Both the position numbers and the translations under genes were made by a program. Source: Bacteroidota bacterium (GTDB lineage Bacteria; Bacteroidota; Ignavibacteria; Kapaibacteriales; UBA2268). From it: a stretch of 64,000 nt of DNA. Positions 26,659 to 34,730 of this stretch are shown in pieces (within the stretch, counting starts at the first letter, position 1; every line of letters starts with the position of its first letter). Below the pieces are notes generated by a model that was not told the origin of the DNA, did no database searches, and saw only the letters and a program-made list of their open reading frames with translations. The DNA lies in NCBI GenBank assembly GCA_004322215.1, contig SCSM01000027.1, forward strand, positions 124,001 to 188,000, read 5' to 3'.

Positions 26659-27822
26659 TTATCTGTTAACAATGAATTTCTTGCAAACATTTCCAATTCT
26701 AAGAAAATAAATGCCGGGTGATAAACAGCCAATATCAATCTTATCCTTGTAATCAGTTTCAATCACATTTTCTCCAAATACTGAATATATTTTGATTTTA
26801 GCCGGATAAATTTCATCAACATCAAATTTAATTTTTAAATAGCTGTTCACCGGATTCGGATATAATGTTAATATATTTTCGTCAGAATTATCCTCGACAC
26901 CTGTATAAATATCACGATAATATATATTTCCATCATCAGCACGGACAAAAATCTTGGTGTCGGAAAAACGCAGTTCCTGATATTTACATGTTGTAAGAGG
27001 CAGGTTCTCTGTAATATCAGTCCAATTCACTCCATCATCATAAGAACAGAAAATTTTGTTAGATGTCCTCAAATAAAAATTGTCATGGTAATCAATATTC
27101 AAATATCCTAATCCGGTAAGATTCAGGTTCATCCTCTGCCAGGTCCAGCCTGAATCAATTGAGATAAAGACAGTGTCATGAACAAGCATATATAGTTTTC
27201 CTTTGCTGTTTTCTTCGCAAAGACCGAGCTCGGAGATGCCGGGATTTTCAAGTAAAGAAAATGTCTTATTTGTATCATTAGTTATGAAAAGTGAATCATT
27301 AAATTTATAAATGAAATTATAATCATAAAATACTATGAATCTTCCAAAATGATGTTCTTCACTATACATTGATGTGAAATCTATTCCATTCTTAGAAATA
27401 TAAAATGCATATGCCCAATCAAATGTTGCTGATATACCAAAATATCGTGAATTAATTCTACTAAAATCATCTGAATTATATTCTGGTTGACTAATAATTG
27501 ATTTATCAATAAAAGTATTTCCAAAATCCGTCGATGTTTTTAAAATAATTCCCATTGGATAAAGACTGATTACAAGATTCCCATCTCTTGTAACAAATGA
27601 ACTATTAACAAAAGGAATATATGGAGAATTATAATTAATCCAATTAATACCAAAATTTGTTGATAAATAATTTGAATAATTTTTTTGGAAACTAAATATT
27701 GTATCGCCTCTGTTTCCGAATACTTCTATATTGGCAGTGTCAGGATGATTTACATTGAACCATTCGGCATAAGCAGAGAATTGAATAGCAAATAACAATA
27801 AAAGAGAAAAAAGATTTTTCAT
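26659..27822 (-). CDS. secreted beta-propeller protein with T9SS sorting domain
   Basis: The protein has 387 residues. A signal peptide (LFSLLLLFAIQFSAYA) is followed by BNR/sialidase-like propeller repeats (SIDSGWTWQRMNLN; SYDDGVNWTDIT; TSTDFGNTF), ~30-300. The C-terminal domain (LTLYPNPVNSYLKIKFDV, SVFGENV, LSPGIYFLRIGNVCKKFIVNR) is a clear type A T9SS signal, so the protein should be surface-exposed or released. The binding target is unknown. Confidence 0.85.
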   Translation of the reverse strand: MKNLFSLLLLFAIQFSAYAEWFNVNHPDTANIEVFGNRGDTIFSFQKNYSNYLSTNFGINWINYNSPYIPFVNSSFVTRDGNLVISLYPMGIILKTSTDFGNTFIDKSIISQPEYNSDDFSRINSRYFGISATFDWAYAFYISKNGIDFTSMYSEEHHFGRFIVFYDYNFIYKFNDSLFITNDTNKTFSLLENPGISELGLCEENSKGKLYMLVHDTVFISIDSGWTWQRMNLNLTGLGYLNIDYHDNFYLRTSNKIFCSYDDGVNWTDITENLPLTTCKYQELRFSDTKIFVRADDGNIYYRDIYTGVEDNSDENILTLYPNPVNSYLKIKFDVDEIYPAKIKIYSVFGENVIETDYKDKIDIGCLSPGIYFLRIGNVCKKFIVNR

Positions 27823-27934
27823 TTTTGTTTTCCCGATTTATTTATATTCAATCTCAAAGGGATATTAATTTCTCGGTTTTACTTTTTTATTGACATAGAT
27901 ATATTAAGATTATTGTATGTTACTGAGATTTACT

Positions 27935-28009
27935 GACGTTCAACTCCTATGGAGTTGTAATTGAGTATAATTTACTGAATGTTACAGACGTTCAACTCCT
28001 ATGGAGTTG
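27935..28009. repeat. two copies of a CAACTCC-TAT-GGAGTTG hairpin
   Basis: The element GACGTTCAACTCCTATGGAG(TTG) occurs at 27935-27957 and again at 27987-28009, each with a 7-bp stem and a TAT loop. TTACTGA or GTTACA flanks are also similar. It is probably part of a dispersed palindromic family. Confidence 0.7.
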
Positions 28010-28022
28010 GTGTTTTTATCAT

Positions 28023-28110
28023 AATTTACGATTGGAATCGCCAAAATATATATATTTTTTCGATTTGATTCGGAAAATATTATAATAATTTCCGATTTGA
28101 TTCGTAAATT
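28023..28110 (+). promoter_or_regulatory. three palindromes at exact 32-bp spacing (operator-like)
   Basis: Cores CGATTGGAATCG (28029), CGATTTGATTCG (28061) and CGATTTGATTCG (28093) are each 32 bases apart. The flanks extend the dyad to AATTTnCGA...TCGnAAATT; copy 3 is the most complete. The last copy ends 31 bases before the ATG of the AAA/DUF4143 gene. They could bind a dimeric regulator on one face of the helix. Confidence 0.55.
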
Positions 28111-28141
28111 TATATAAAATTAATGGTATAAGGTGAGAAAA

Positions 28142-29272
28142 ATGATAAAAAGGGTTATCGAAAAGCAGATTGTGACTAAGTTTTTTAAAGGAAAGGCAAT
28201 TATTTTGCTTGGTCCGAGGCAATCTGGAAAATCAACACTGATTGAAAGTATATTAAATAAAAGAAAGGAAAAAATCCTGTGGCTTAATGGGGATGATTCA
28301 GATACAAGAACATTGCTTTCGGAAACTAATTCAACAAAGTTGAAAAATATAACATCGGGTTATAAAATTGTATTTATTGACGAGGCACAGCGAATAACAA
28401 ATATCGGGTTGACTATTAAAATCATTGTTGACAAACTGAAAGATGTTCAGCTTATAGCAACAGGTTCATCAGCATTTGAATTGACAGCTAAAATCAATGA
28501 ACCACTGACAGGAAGAAAATATGTATTTATGCTTTACCCGTTGAGCTTTCAGGAAATGTGTGATGAACACGGATTGCTTGAAGAAAAAAGACAAATTGAA
28601 TATCGAATGGTTTTCGGTTCTTTTCCTGAAATTGTAACGAAGCCGGAGGAATCAGAAGATTTGCTGAAAACGATGGCTGAAAGCTATCTTTACAAAGACC
28701 TTCTGTCGCTTGAACAGATTAACAAACCTATTTTGCTTGAAAAAATTGTGAAAGCACTTGCTCTTCAGGTGGGGAGTGAAGTCAAATTTCATGAGGTTGG
28801 GCAGATTGTAAGTGCAGACCCATTAACAGTAGAAAAGTATATTGATTTATTGGAAAAAGCTTATGTTTTATTTCGATTGCCTGCTCTGAACCGAAATATT
28901 AGAAATGAAATTAAGAAGGGTAAGAAAATATATTTTTTTGATAATGGAATTAGGAATGCTGTGATTGGAAATTTCAGAAATTTGTCGTCAAGAGAAGATA
29001 AAGGAGCATTGTGGGAAAATTATTTGATGAGCGAAAGAATGAAATATCTGATGTATAATAAAAAGGATGTTTTCAAATATTTCTGGAGAACTGCTCTTCA
29101 ACAAGAGATAGATTACATTGAAGAAACAGGAGGCACTTTTGATATTTTTAAATTTAAATGGAGTCCTTCAGCAAGAGCTAAGTTTTCAAAATCATTTACG
29201 GGTAATTACCTTGTTAAGGAAAAGAGATTGGTAAATTTTGATAATGTAGAGGAATTTCTATTGCAAAGTTAA
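28142..29272 (+). CDS. AAA ATPase with DUF4143 domain
   Basis: The 376-residue product starts at the ATG at 28142, which has AAGGTGAG upstream. The N-terminal AAA_14 domain has Walker A GPRQSGKST and Walker B IVFIDEAQ, with the sensor-like LIATGSSAFEL. The C-terminal DUF4143 part (~190-340; LLEKIVKALALQVGSEV, YIDLLEKAYVLFRLPALNRN, KIYFFDNGIRNAVIG) ends in a nuclease-like fold (WRTALQQEIDYIEE). These genes are common, solitary and often transferred; their role is unsettled. It stands alone between the palindromes and a strong terminator. Confidence 0.92.
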   Translation: MIKRVIEKQIVTKFFKGKAIILLGPRQSGKSTLIESILNKRKEKILWLNGDDSDTRTLLSETNSTKLKNITSGYKIVFIDEAQRITNIGLTIKIIVDKLKDVQLIATGSSAFELTAKINEPLTGRKYVFMLYPLSFQEMCDEHGLLEEKRQIEYRMVFGSFPEIVTKPEESEDLLKTMAESYLYKDLLSLEQINKPILLEKIVKALALQVGSEVKFHEVGQIVSADPLTVEKYIDLLEKAYVLFRLPALNRNIRNEIKKGKKIYFFDNGIRNAVIGNFRNLSSREDKGALWENYLMSERMKYLMYNKKDVFKYFWRTALQQEIDYIEETGGTFDIFKFKWSPSARAKFSKSFTGNYLVKEKRLVNFDNVEEFLLQS

Positions 29273-29274
29273 TG

Positions 29275-29312
29275 AAACCCTGTCAGGTGTTACACCTGAC
29301 AGGGTTCGATTT
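29275..29312. terminator. strong bidirectional hairpin terminator
   Basis: AACCCTGTCAGGTGT and ACACCTGACAGGGTT form a perfect 15-bp inverted repeat with almost no loop, between the converging AAA/DUF4143 gene and the aromatic locus. A run of T follows on the plus strand at 29309. The same sequence type is often a dispersed element. Confidence 0.75.
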
Positions 29313-31391
29313 TTATACCACCATTGTTTTTGTGTATTCACTTCCTATGAAACCGTGCTGACAATGTTTTGTTGTCATAAATGCCCCGGAATGTTTTGAT
29401 TGAATTGTGATTGCTTCATTCAAATCGACATTGCAAGAGTTAAGGACACAATCCAATATTGCTTTTACAGCCGGATTTGATGGAGAAGCTAAACCAGAGA
29501 TATCAGTTGTTATTCCTGTTAATTTACCTTCGTTGAGAATCCTTTTTGGTAAAACTTTTTCATCATTCAAGGCAATGTCATAAGCAATTTTAATTGCATT
29601 CTCCACAGGTCCCGCATAGTCAGTGAGCCAACCGACAGTTTCGGATGCTTTAACAGATTTTCCTGATAGTAACAATTTGAGGAGTTTTTCCCAATCCTGA
29701 GATTTTGCTTTTCTGAATGTCCAGTGGCACATTTCCATTCCGGGAACGACAGGCAGAGTTACTTCGGGAGCACCGAGTTGTGCATCATCAACAGATACTA
29801 AATAATGGCAGTGTACCATTAATTCAAGCATACCGCCGAGGCAACGTTTACCGTTTATAAATCCCACTGATGTTTTAAATTCATTATGAAGACGGCGTGC
29901 TGTCTTTGACCATTCATAAGAAACACGAAATCCTTCTTTTTCATCATTCAATGCCGGGAAAAACTCATTTGTATCTGCACCGACAAGCTGAGTGGATAAA
30001 TGAAAATCACCAGTAACTATTACTCGTTCAATCTTTTCTGATTTGAGCCAGTCAATTGCTCTATTCATTTCTTCATTGACATCCCAGTTATAGCTTTCGC
30101 GTGCAATTGAAATCACTCCGACTTTTCCGTCATGCTCTGCATTGACATAAAGCTGCTGCCATTCAGGTTTATTAAGATTATTGAATACATCGGGATGCCA
30201 TGTTTTAGCAGAAGCATCAGGAAATAATTTATGAAAAGATTCGACAATTTTAATTGAATTATCTATGCCTAATCTGCGAATTTGAGCAATTATTCCGCTC
30301 CTGAATTGTGCACAGAGTTCACCGATTGAATTCATATAAGTAAGGTGAGACCTGTTTTCATGAAGCATTAAAGAAGTCATTTGAATAAGAGAGCCGAGAA
30401 TCCATGTCTCAAATTCTTTCAATTCATTTTCATCTGCTGTCCAATTAACCATAGGCCTAAGATGATTTAAGGGATACCAGTTTTGACCTCCGTCCTTATG
30501 TTCAACAAGTGAGGCAGTCGGCTCGAACACTTTACCATAATGTAAACTTAAATGATGGAGGCAAGACCATGTAAGAAAGTTTGCACCCTTTGCTCCTATT
30601 ACATCATGTGCCCTGAAAGGATTAGGTCCAAATAATTTTCTCACATATTTATCAATTTTCCAGAAGGGCATGTTTGTAGCTTCGTGGAAACGAAGTGCTG
30701 ATAAAGTTAATCCGCAGAACAGAACATCGAGCACAAAAGCCCAGTTGTCACTAACTGGCATTGGAAGCATACCCAAAGCCCAAAACAGTTGTGTTACTTT
30801 TGACGGTTTGCTTTCCACCACTTCCCAAATTTTATTAATCTGATGAGGGAATGCAGGATGATAGATATCAACCCCCAACTCTGATGAAGGAAAGCCAGAT
30901 GTAACCGATTTAATCTCGATTCCGGGGAATGTTTCCCTGAAAATTTTATAATGCGATTTTTTCACTTCAAGAATCTCCGGAATAGCTTCGATTAGGAGTT
31001 TGGGCTTGAATTTACTTAATTGTCCGGGTAATTTTGAGCCATCATAATTAAACCTTATTACACTGCTCATTATATCGTCAGCCTGCTTTTTCCCGAATGA
31101 GGAAGCCAGTCCGGCATATTGAAAGCCAATGCCATCGGGAACACCGGGGAAGTCAATCCCTATCAAAGGTATTCCATAAGGTTGAAGTCGTGAACCAAGC
31201 TGCATCATTTTTCCAGCACCGACAATACCATTTGCACCTGATATAACTAACGCACCGCGTTCGCTTTCTTTACCAAAAACCTGCTCGACAAGTTCACTAG
31301 CTTGTACGGGTAGTATACCATTCTTAAATATGTCAATAACATATCCCAGTCCCAGGGTATCGAGTGTTGATTGTCTCATTGATTTTGTCAT
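29313..31391 (-). CDS. 3-hydroxyacyl-CoA dehydrogenase / enoyl-CoA hydratase fusion
   Basis: The product has 692 residues. The start is the ATG overlapping the thiolase stop (TGATG), with GGAGGG upstream. Residues ~40-330 form an NAD-binding hydroxyacyl-CoA dehydrogenase-like domain with a modified dinucleotide motif (ISGANGIVGAGKMMQLGSRL). Residues ~430-640 are a crotonase fold (GVISIARESYNW; TGDFHLSTQLVGAD; CLGGMLELMVHC; LGAPEVTLP) with its two acidic positions present. The order is the reverse of FadB and like FadN. In this locus it probably oxidises 3-hydroxypimelyl-CoA, and the crotonase half may hydrate an enoyl-CoA or even stand in for the missing dienoyl-CoA hydratase (inference). It is coupled to the thiolase upstream. 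Confidence 0.8.
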   Translation of the reverse strand: MTKSMRQSTLDTLGLGYVIDIFKNGILPVQASELVEQVFGKESERGALVISGANGIVGAGKMMQLGSRLQPYGIPLIGIDFPGVPDGIGFQYAGLASSFGKKQADDIMSSVIRFNYDGSKLPGQLSKFKPKLLIEAIPEILEVKKSHYKIFRETFPGIEIKSVTSGFPSSELGVDIYHPAFPHQINKIWEVVESKPSKVTQLFWALGMLPMPVSDNWAFVLDVLFCGLTLSALRFHEATNMPFWKIDKYVRKLFGPNPFRAHDVIGAKGANFLTWSCLHHLSLHYGKVFEPTASLVEHKDGGQNWYPLNHLRPMVNWTADENELKEFETWILGSLIQMTSLMLHENRSHLTYMNSIGELCAQFRSGIIAQIRRLGIDNSIKIVESFHKLFPDASAKTWHPDVFNNLNKPEWQQLYVNAEHDGKVGVISIARESYNWDVNEEMNRAIDWLKSEKIERVIVTGDFHLSTQLVGADTNEFFPALNDEKEGFRVSYEWSKTARRLHNEFKTSVGFINGKRCLGGMLELMVHCHYLVSVDDAQLGAPEVTLPVVPGMEMCHWTFRKAKSQDWEKLLKLLLSGKSVKASETVGWLTDYAGPVENAIKIAYDIALNDEKVLPKRILNEGKLTGITTDISGLASPSNPAVKAILDCVLNSCNVDLNEAITIQSKHSGAFMTTKHCQHGFIGSEYTKTMVV

Positions 31392-32602
31392 CACTTTTTC
31401 CCTCCTTCCGACACTTTGTATATTGCAGCAATGCCAACATCACCAGCGGCACAACCGAAAATCAGTACATAACCGCCACCCAAATCAACTGCTTCTTCGA
31501 TTGCTTCCATCGAGACACGTGTAAGTGTAGGTCCCTGCGGATGTCCCCAGACAAGAGGACAGCCGGTATTATTCATCTTGTGCCAGTCATATTTAAATTC
31601 CTTTGCAAAAATCGCATCATTAACTGCAAATGGATTGTGATTTTTCACAACTGCAATATCATCCAAAGTCAAGCTGGTTTGATTTAATAGTTTTTTAATT
31701 GTTAATACAGGTGCTTCGGGCATGAGACTTGGCAATGTTCTGACTTCTGCCCTTCCGACAATTTGAATATCAATTTCGGGACGGGAACTTAATTCTTTCG
31801 CCTTATCTTTATTAGTAACGAGTAAAGTTGCCATGCCGTCTGAAGCATGAGTTTGCGTACCCGAAGTGACACAGGAATCAAGCTCACGCATTGCCCGTAA
31901 GCCATCAAGTGTTATTTTTCTTACTCCTGCATCTGAATCAATTACACCCATCACTTTTCCCTGAAGATTTAAAACTTCCAAAGGAACAAGAACGCGATTA
32001 AGGAAACCCGATTCCAATGATTTGAAATATTGTTCATACCTGTAAAAAGTCAATTCATCAACTTCTTTTTTGTCAATTTTATATTTTCGGGCGGCGAGTC
32101 CTGCAGTTGCCAACATTGCATTTCCGGTAGCAGGGTCAAAACCGAAATTATCCCAGACATCGCTCAGTGCAATAGTTCGTTCATAAGAACGGCGTTCAGG
32201 AAAAACACCGACAGGAGAATCGCTTGTGCGGTCGAATGTCAGAACACCAACTGTATCAGAAGAACCCGATTGAACTTCTGCTGCAGCAAGAAGTATTGCT
32301 TTCAATCCTGTGGCACATGCCTGCTCAACATGATATCCGGGTAACCTGAATCCCGCACATGATGAAACAAAGGGTGATGTCCAGAATTTCCAGTGCCAGG
32401 GGATTGTAGAACCGGTGACGAGATAATCAAGATTTTTCATTTGAACCTTTCTCTTGCTCATTATTTTACTCATTGCCTCACCTGCGAACTGCCCTATGTT
32501 TACTTCTGCAAGAGGAGACATTTGCCAGGCAGGGAAATAACTGCTCCCCCATGTGCCGTAAGGGATTCGTGCATTAGGATAAATTGACTCAATTTTTTTC
32601 AT
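31391..32602 (-). CDS. thiolase (3-oxoacyl-CoA thiolase)
   Basis: The 403-residue protein has a nucleophilic Cys96 in VEQACATGLKAIL, the histidine in GHPQG (~362) and the second cysteine in FGCAAG (~386). NTGCPLVWGHP replaces the common NGGAIALGHP, so this is a divergent branch, unlike the second thiolase at 56993. From its place between Had and the hydroxyacyl-CoA dehydrogenase fusion, it probably cleaves 3-oxopimelyl-CoA to glutaryl-CoA and acetyl-CoA. It is translationally coupled to the next gene. Confidence 0.85.
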   Translation of the reverse strand: MKKIESIYPNARIPYGTWGSSYFPAWQMSPLAEVNIGQFAGEAMSKIMSKRKVQMKNLDYLVTGSTIPWHWKFWTSPFVSSCAGFRLPGYHVEQACATGLKAILLAAAEVQSGSSDTVGVLTFDRTSDSPVGVFPERRSYERTIALSDVWDNFGFDPATGNAMLATAGLAARKYKIDKKEVDELTFYRYEQYFKSLESGFLNRVLVPLEVLNLQGKVMGVIDSDAGVRKITLDGLRAMRELDSCVTSGTQTHASDGMATLLVTNKDKAKELSSRPEIDIQIVGRAEVRTLPSLMPEAPVLTIKKLLNQTSLTLDDIAVVKNHNPFAVNDAIFAKEFKYDWHKMNNTGCPLVWGHPQGPTLTRVSMEAIEEAVDLGGGYVLIFGCAAGDVGIAAIYKVSEGGKK

Positions 32603-32624
32603 TTACTTACTCCATTTTTTTTAT

Positions 32625-32755
32625 TGAATAGCCACGATTTTTAAATCGTGGACTTATAGCGAGCCACAATATAGGATTTACCCTCTTATAATTAGAGACT
32701 AAAGTCGGTATGTGGTGTTACAAGAGTCCCACTATCTAAAGATAGTGGCTATTCA
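32625..32755. mobile_element. 131-bp MITE/REPIN-like element
   Basis: Perfect 11-bp terminal inverted repeats TGAATAGCCAC / GTGGCTATTCA enclose two hairpins, CCACGATTT-TT-AAATCGTGG (32632-32651) and CCACTATC-TAAA-GATAGTGG (32729-32748). It has no coding capacity. It fills most of the gap between the Had gene and the thiolase, inside the operon. The two-hairpin layout resembles REP doublets moved by RAYT/IS200-like transposases. Confidence 0.7.
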
Positions 32756-32793
32756 TCATATAAAAAGAACAATCAAATTATTTCCATTAATTT

Positions 32794-33849
32794 TCAATCA
32801 GGAATTAAAATAGAACGCTTTGTGTATTTATGTTCAAGCGTATTCCTGAACACTTCATTTATTTTCGACATCTGAAATGTTTCGATGAAATTCTCAATTT
32901 TTAATTTTCCTGATGCTACTAAATTCAGAACATCGGGATACAACTCAGGTTTACAACCCCATGTCCCAAGCATTGTCGCATCGAATGCCATAAGGTTGCT
33001 GAGCCGCACTTCGAGTTTATCGAGAGTAAAACCAACGATTGATAATGTTGATGCAAAGCTTAATAATGCGAAGCCAAGTTCCTGACCGGGTTTTGTACCT
33101 GACATTTCAAAAATCTTCCACATATATGGCGATGTTCCCAATTCTTTTGTAATTCCTTTTACAGAATTCTTAATATCTTTTATACCAAGCTCTTTAATGT
33201 TTAGTGTTGCATCTATGCCATTCTGCTTTGCAATTGCAAGTTTATTGTCATCAATATCCAATGCAAGAACTTTCGCTCCGAAAATTTTAGCAATTAATGC
33301 GGCGTAAATTCCAACTCCTCCGACACCTATTACAATCGCAAAATCATTTTGTTTCAAGCCCGATTTAACAATCACCTGGTATGGAGTAGAAACTGCATCT
33401 GCTATAACAGCCAGTTGTTCCAGCGAATATTTTGAAAGCACGTCATCATGCACCAAACATAAATTTTTATACGGCACTTTGATGTGTGATGCAAATCCGC
33501 CATCGAAGTCATTGCCGGGCATTAACTGTTTCTGACAGATATTGCTTCTTCCGTTTTTGCATAGTTCACATTCTCCGCATGGAAGAACTGCAGGAATGAT
33601 TACATTTTTGTTTAACCATTCCGAAGGACCCTTTACTACTGTACCGCTGATTTCATGACCGAGTGTTAAAGGAAGCGGATGTTTTGTCGGAACACCGAAA
33701 TACCAAAAACTCAAATCTGTGTGGCAAACACCGCATCCGGCAACCTTCACCAATACTTCGTTTTCATTAAGTTCAGCCATAGGTTTTTCAACAAGCTGAA
33801 AATCAGATTTCAGTTCAGTCATTTGCCATGAATAAAAATTATTTCCCAT
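32794..33849 (-). CDS. had: 6-hydroxycyclohex-1-ene-1-carbonyl-CoA dehydrogenase
   Basis: The 351-residue medium-chain zinc alcohol dehydrogenase has catalytic-zinc ligands C39 (GCGVCHTDL) and H65 (LGHEISG), structural-zinc cysteines 91, 94, 97 and 105 (CGECELCKNGRSNIC) and Rossmann motif GVGGVGIYAA. GVPTKHPLPLTLGHEISG and MPGNDFDGGFASHIKVP are near-identical to Had proteins of the benzoyl-CoA pathway. The enzyme oxidises 6-hydroxycyclohex-1-ene-1-carbonyl-CoA with NAD to the 6-oxo compound, the substrate of Oah. Its presence with Oah indicates the Thauera/Azoarcus route rather than the Rhodopseudomonas branch. Confidence 0.93.
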   Translation of the reverse strand: MGNNFYSWQMTELKSDFQLVEKPMAELNENEVLVKVAGCGVCHTDLSFWYFGVPTKHPLPLTLGHEISGTVVKGPSEWLNKNVIIPAVLPCGECELCKNGRSNICQKQLMPGNDFDGGFASHIKVPYKNLCLVHDDVLSKYSLEQLAVIADAVSTPYQVIVKSGLKQNDFAIVIGVGGVGIYAALIAKIFGAKVLALDIDDNKLAIAKQNGIDATLNIKELGIKDIKNSVKGITKELGTSPYMWKIFEMSGTKPGQELGFALLSFASTLSIVGFTLDKLEVRLSNLMAFDATMLGTWGCKPELYPDVLNLVASGKLKIENFIETFQMSKINEVFRNTLEHKYTKRSILIPD

Positions 33850-33911
33850 TGTTTTCCTCTAATTAAAATATATAATATTTTCAGAATTCATTATTTGTAA
33901 GGAATAATTTA

Positions 33912-33948
33912 TAATTTTTAATTTTTAATTTTCAATGAATTTTTAATG
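33912..33948. repeat. AT-rich dispersed repeat
   Basis: ATTTTTAATTTTTAATTTTC followed by AATGAATTTTTAATGT, in the gap between the extra ATPase and Had. Same family as at 17407 and 56846. Confidence 0.45.
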
Positions 33949-33968
33949 TATACAATTATATCAATTTC

Positions 33969-34730
33969 CTATTTATTGTTCTTTGCAAAAAGTGACGCCC
34001 CAAATGCATTTATATACTGCGGATTATCAGCCACAGTTACTTTTTGCATTAAATATTCTTCCATTATAACTTTAATATATGGGTGATATTTTGCCACACC
34101 TCCGACTAAGATTATAGGCAGTGTCTTATCCATTGGAATTTTTTTGATTCGATTCACGACAGAAATATAAATACCTTTTGCAATATCTTCGGCAGGTACA
34201 TTATCAAAAATCCACTGCATGACTTCTGTTTTTGCAAATACTGTGCAGAAGCTGTTCAGCTCTTTGTTGAAACTTGATTTCTCAGCTAATGCACTCATTT
34301 CCGACAATTCAATTTCTGCTTTATCAGCAACTTCTGTAATAAAAGCACCGGTACCTGCGGCACAACGTGTGTTCATATAAAAATCAATAACTTTTCCATT
34401 AGATGCACTCTTGATGATTTTAATATCTTCGCCTCCTATGTCAATAATATTTTTTTCAAAAGGATACAGTTCAGTTAACCCGGTAGAAGCACAGTAAAGC
34501 TCGGTTTTAATCACATTAGCATTCTTATAATAATTCCGCCCATATCCAGTTGCTCCGATTCCGGCAATTGAATAATTATCATTTATTGATTTTAGGATTC
34601 CATTTTCTTCATCCTTATTTCTTGTGAGAGTCTTAACTAAATTTTGAAAGACAATAGAATTCGATTCATCGAGCACAACAAATTTTGTGAACGATGAACC
34701 GGCATCTATACCTAAATAGTGTTTACTCAT
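33969..34730 (-). CDS. extra BcrA/BcrD/HgdC-type ATPase
   Basis: The 253-residue protein has the ASKHA fold of activator ATPases: LGIDAGSSFTKFVVL, ATGYGR, NIIDIGGEDIK and the cluster-binding cysteines in NTRCAAGTGAF and NSFCTVFAKTEV. These proteins form dimers with one [4Fe-4S] cluster and push an electron to a partner using ATP. It is separate from BzdP and BzdQ, and its start overlaps the stop of the molybdenum hydroxylase by one base. The single extra HgdB-like protein at 45929 is the obvious candidate partner (inference). Its role is unknown: a second reductase, a 2-hydroxyacyl-CoA dehydratase activator, or a double-cubane protein reductase. Confidence 0.85.
   Translation of the reverse strand: MSKHYLGIDAGSSFTKFVVLDESNSIVFQNLVKTLTRNKDEENGILKSINDNYSIAGIGATGYGRNYYKNANVIKTELYCASTGLTELYPFEKNIIDIGGEDIKIIKSASNGKVIDFYMNTRCAAGTGAFITEVADKAEIELSEMSALAEKSSFNKELNSFCTVFAKTEVMQWIFDNVPAEDIAKGIYISVVNRIKKIPMDKTLPIILVGGVAKYHPYIKVIMEEYLMQKVTVADNPQYINAFGASLFAKNNK

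Larger units (their letters stand above)
27823..28132. other. 310-bp divergent region, two repeat types
   Basis: It contains two copies of a GACGTTCAACTCCTATGGAG element (27935-27957 and 27987-28009) and, next to the AAA/DUF4143 gene, three evenly spaced palindromes (28023-28110). No small gene is apparent. Confidence 0.6.

Noticed and set aside
28023-28110. Three 32-bp-spaced repeats as a mini CRISPR array
   Set aside because: The conserved core is only ~12-24 bp and palindromic, the intervening sequence is similar A/T DNA rather than unique spacers, and no cas gene is near.
33969-34730. Calling the third ATPase a further subunit of the benzoyl-CoA reductase
   Set aside because: BzdP and BzdQ already provide the ATPase pair, and this gene is far from them and coupled to another enzyme.
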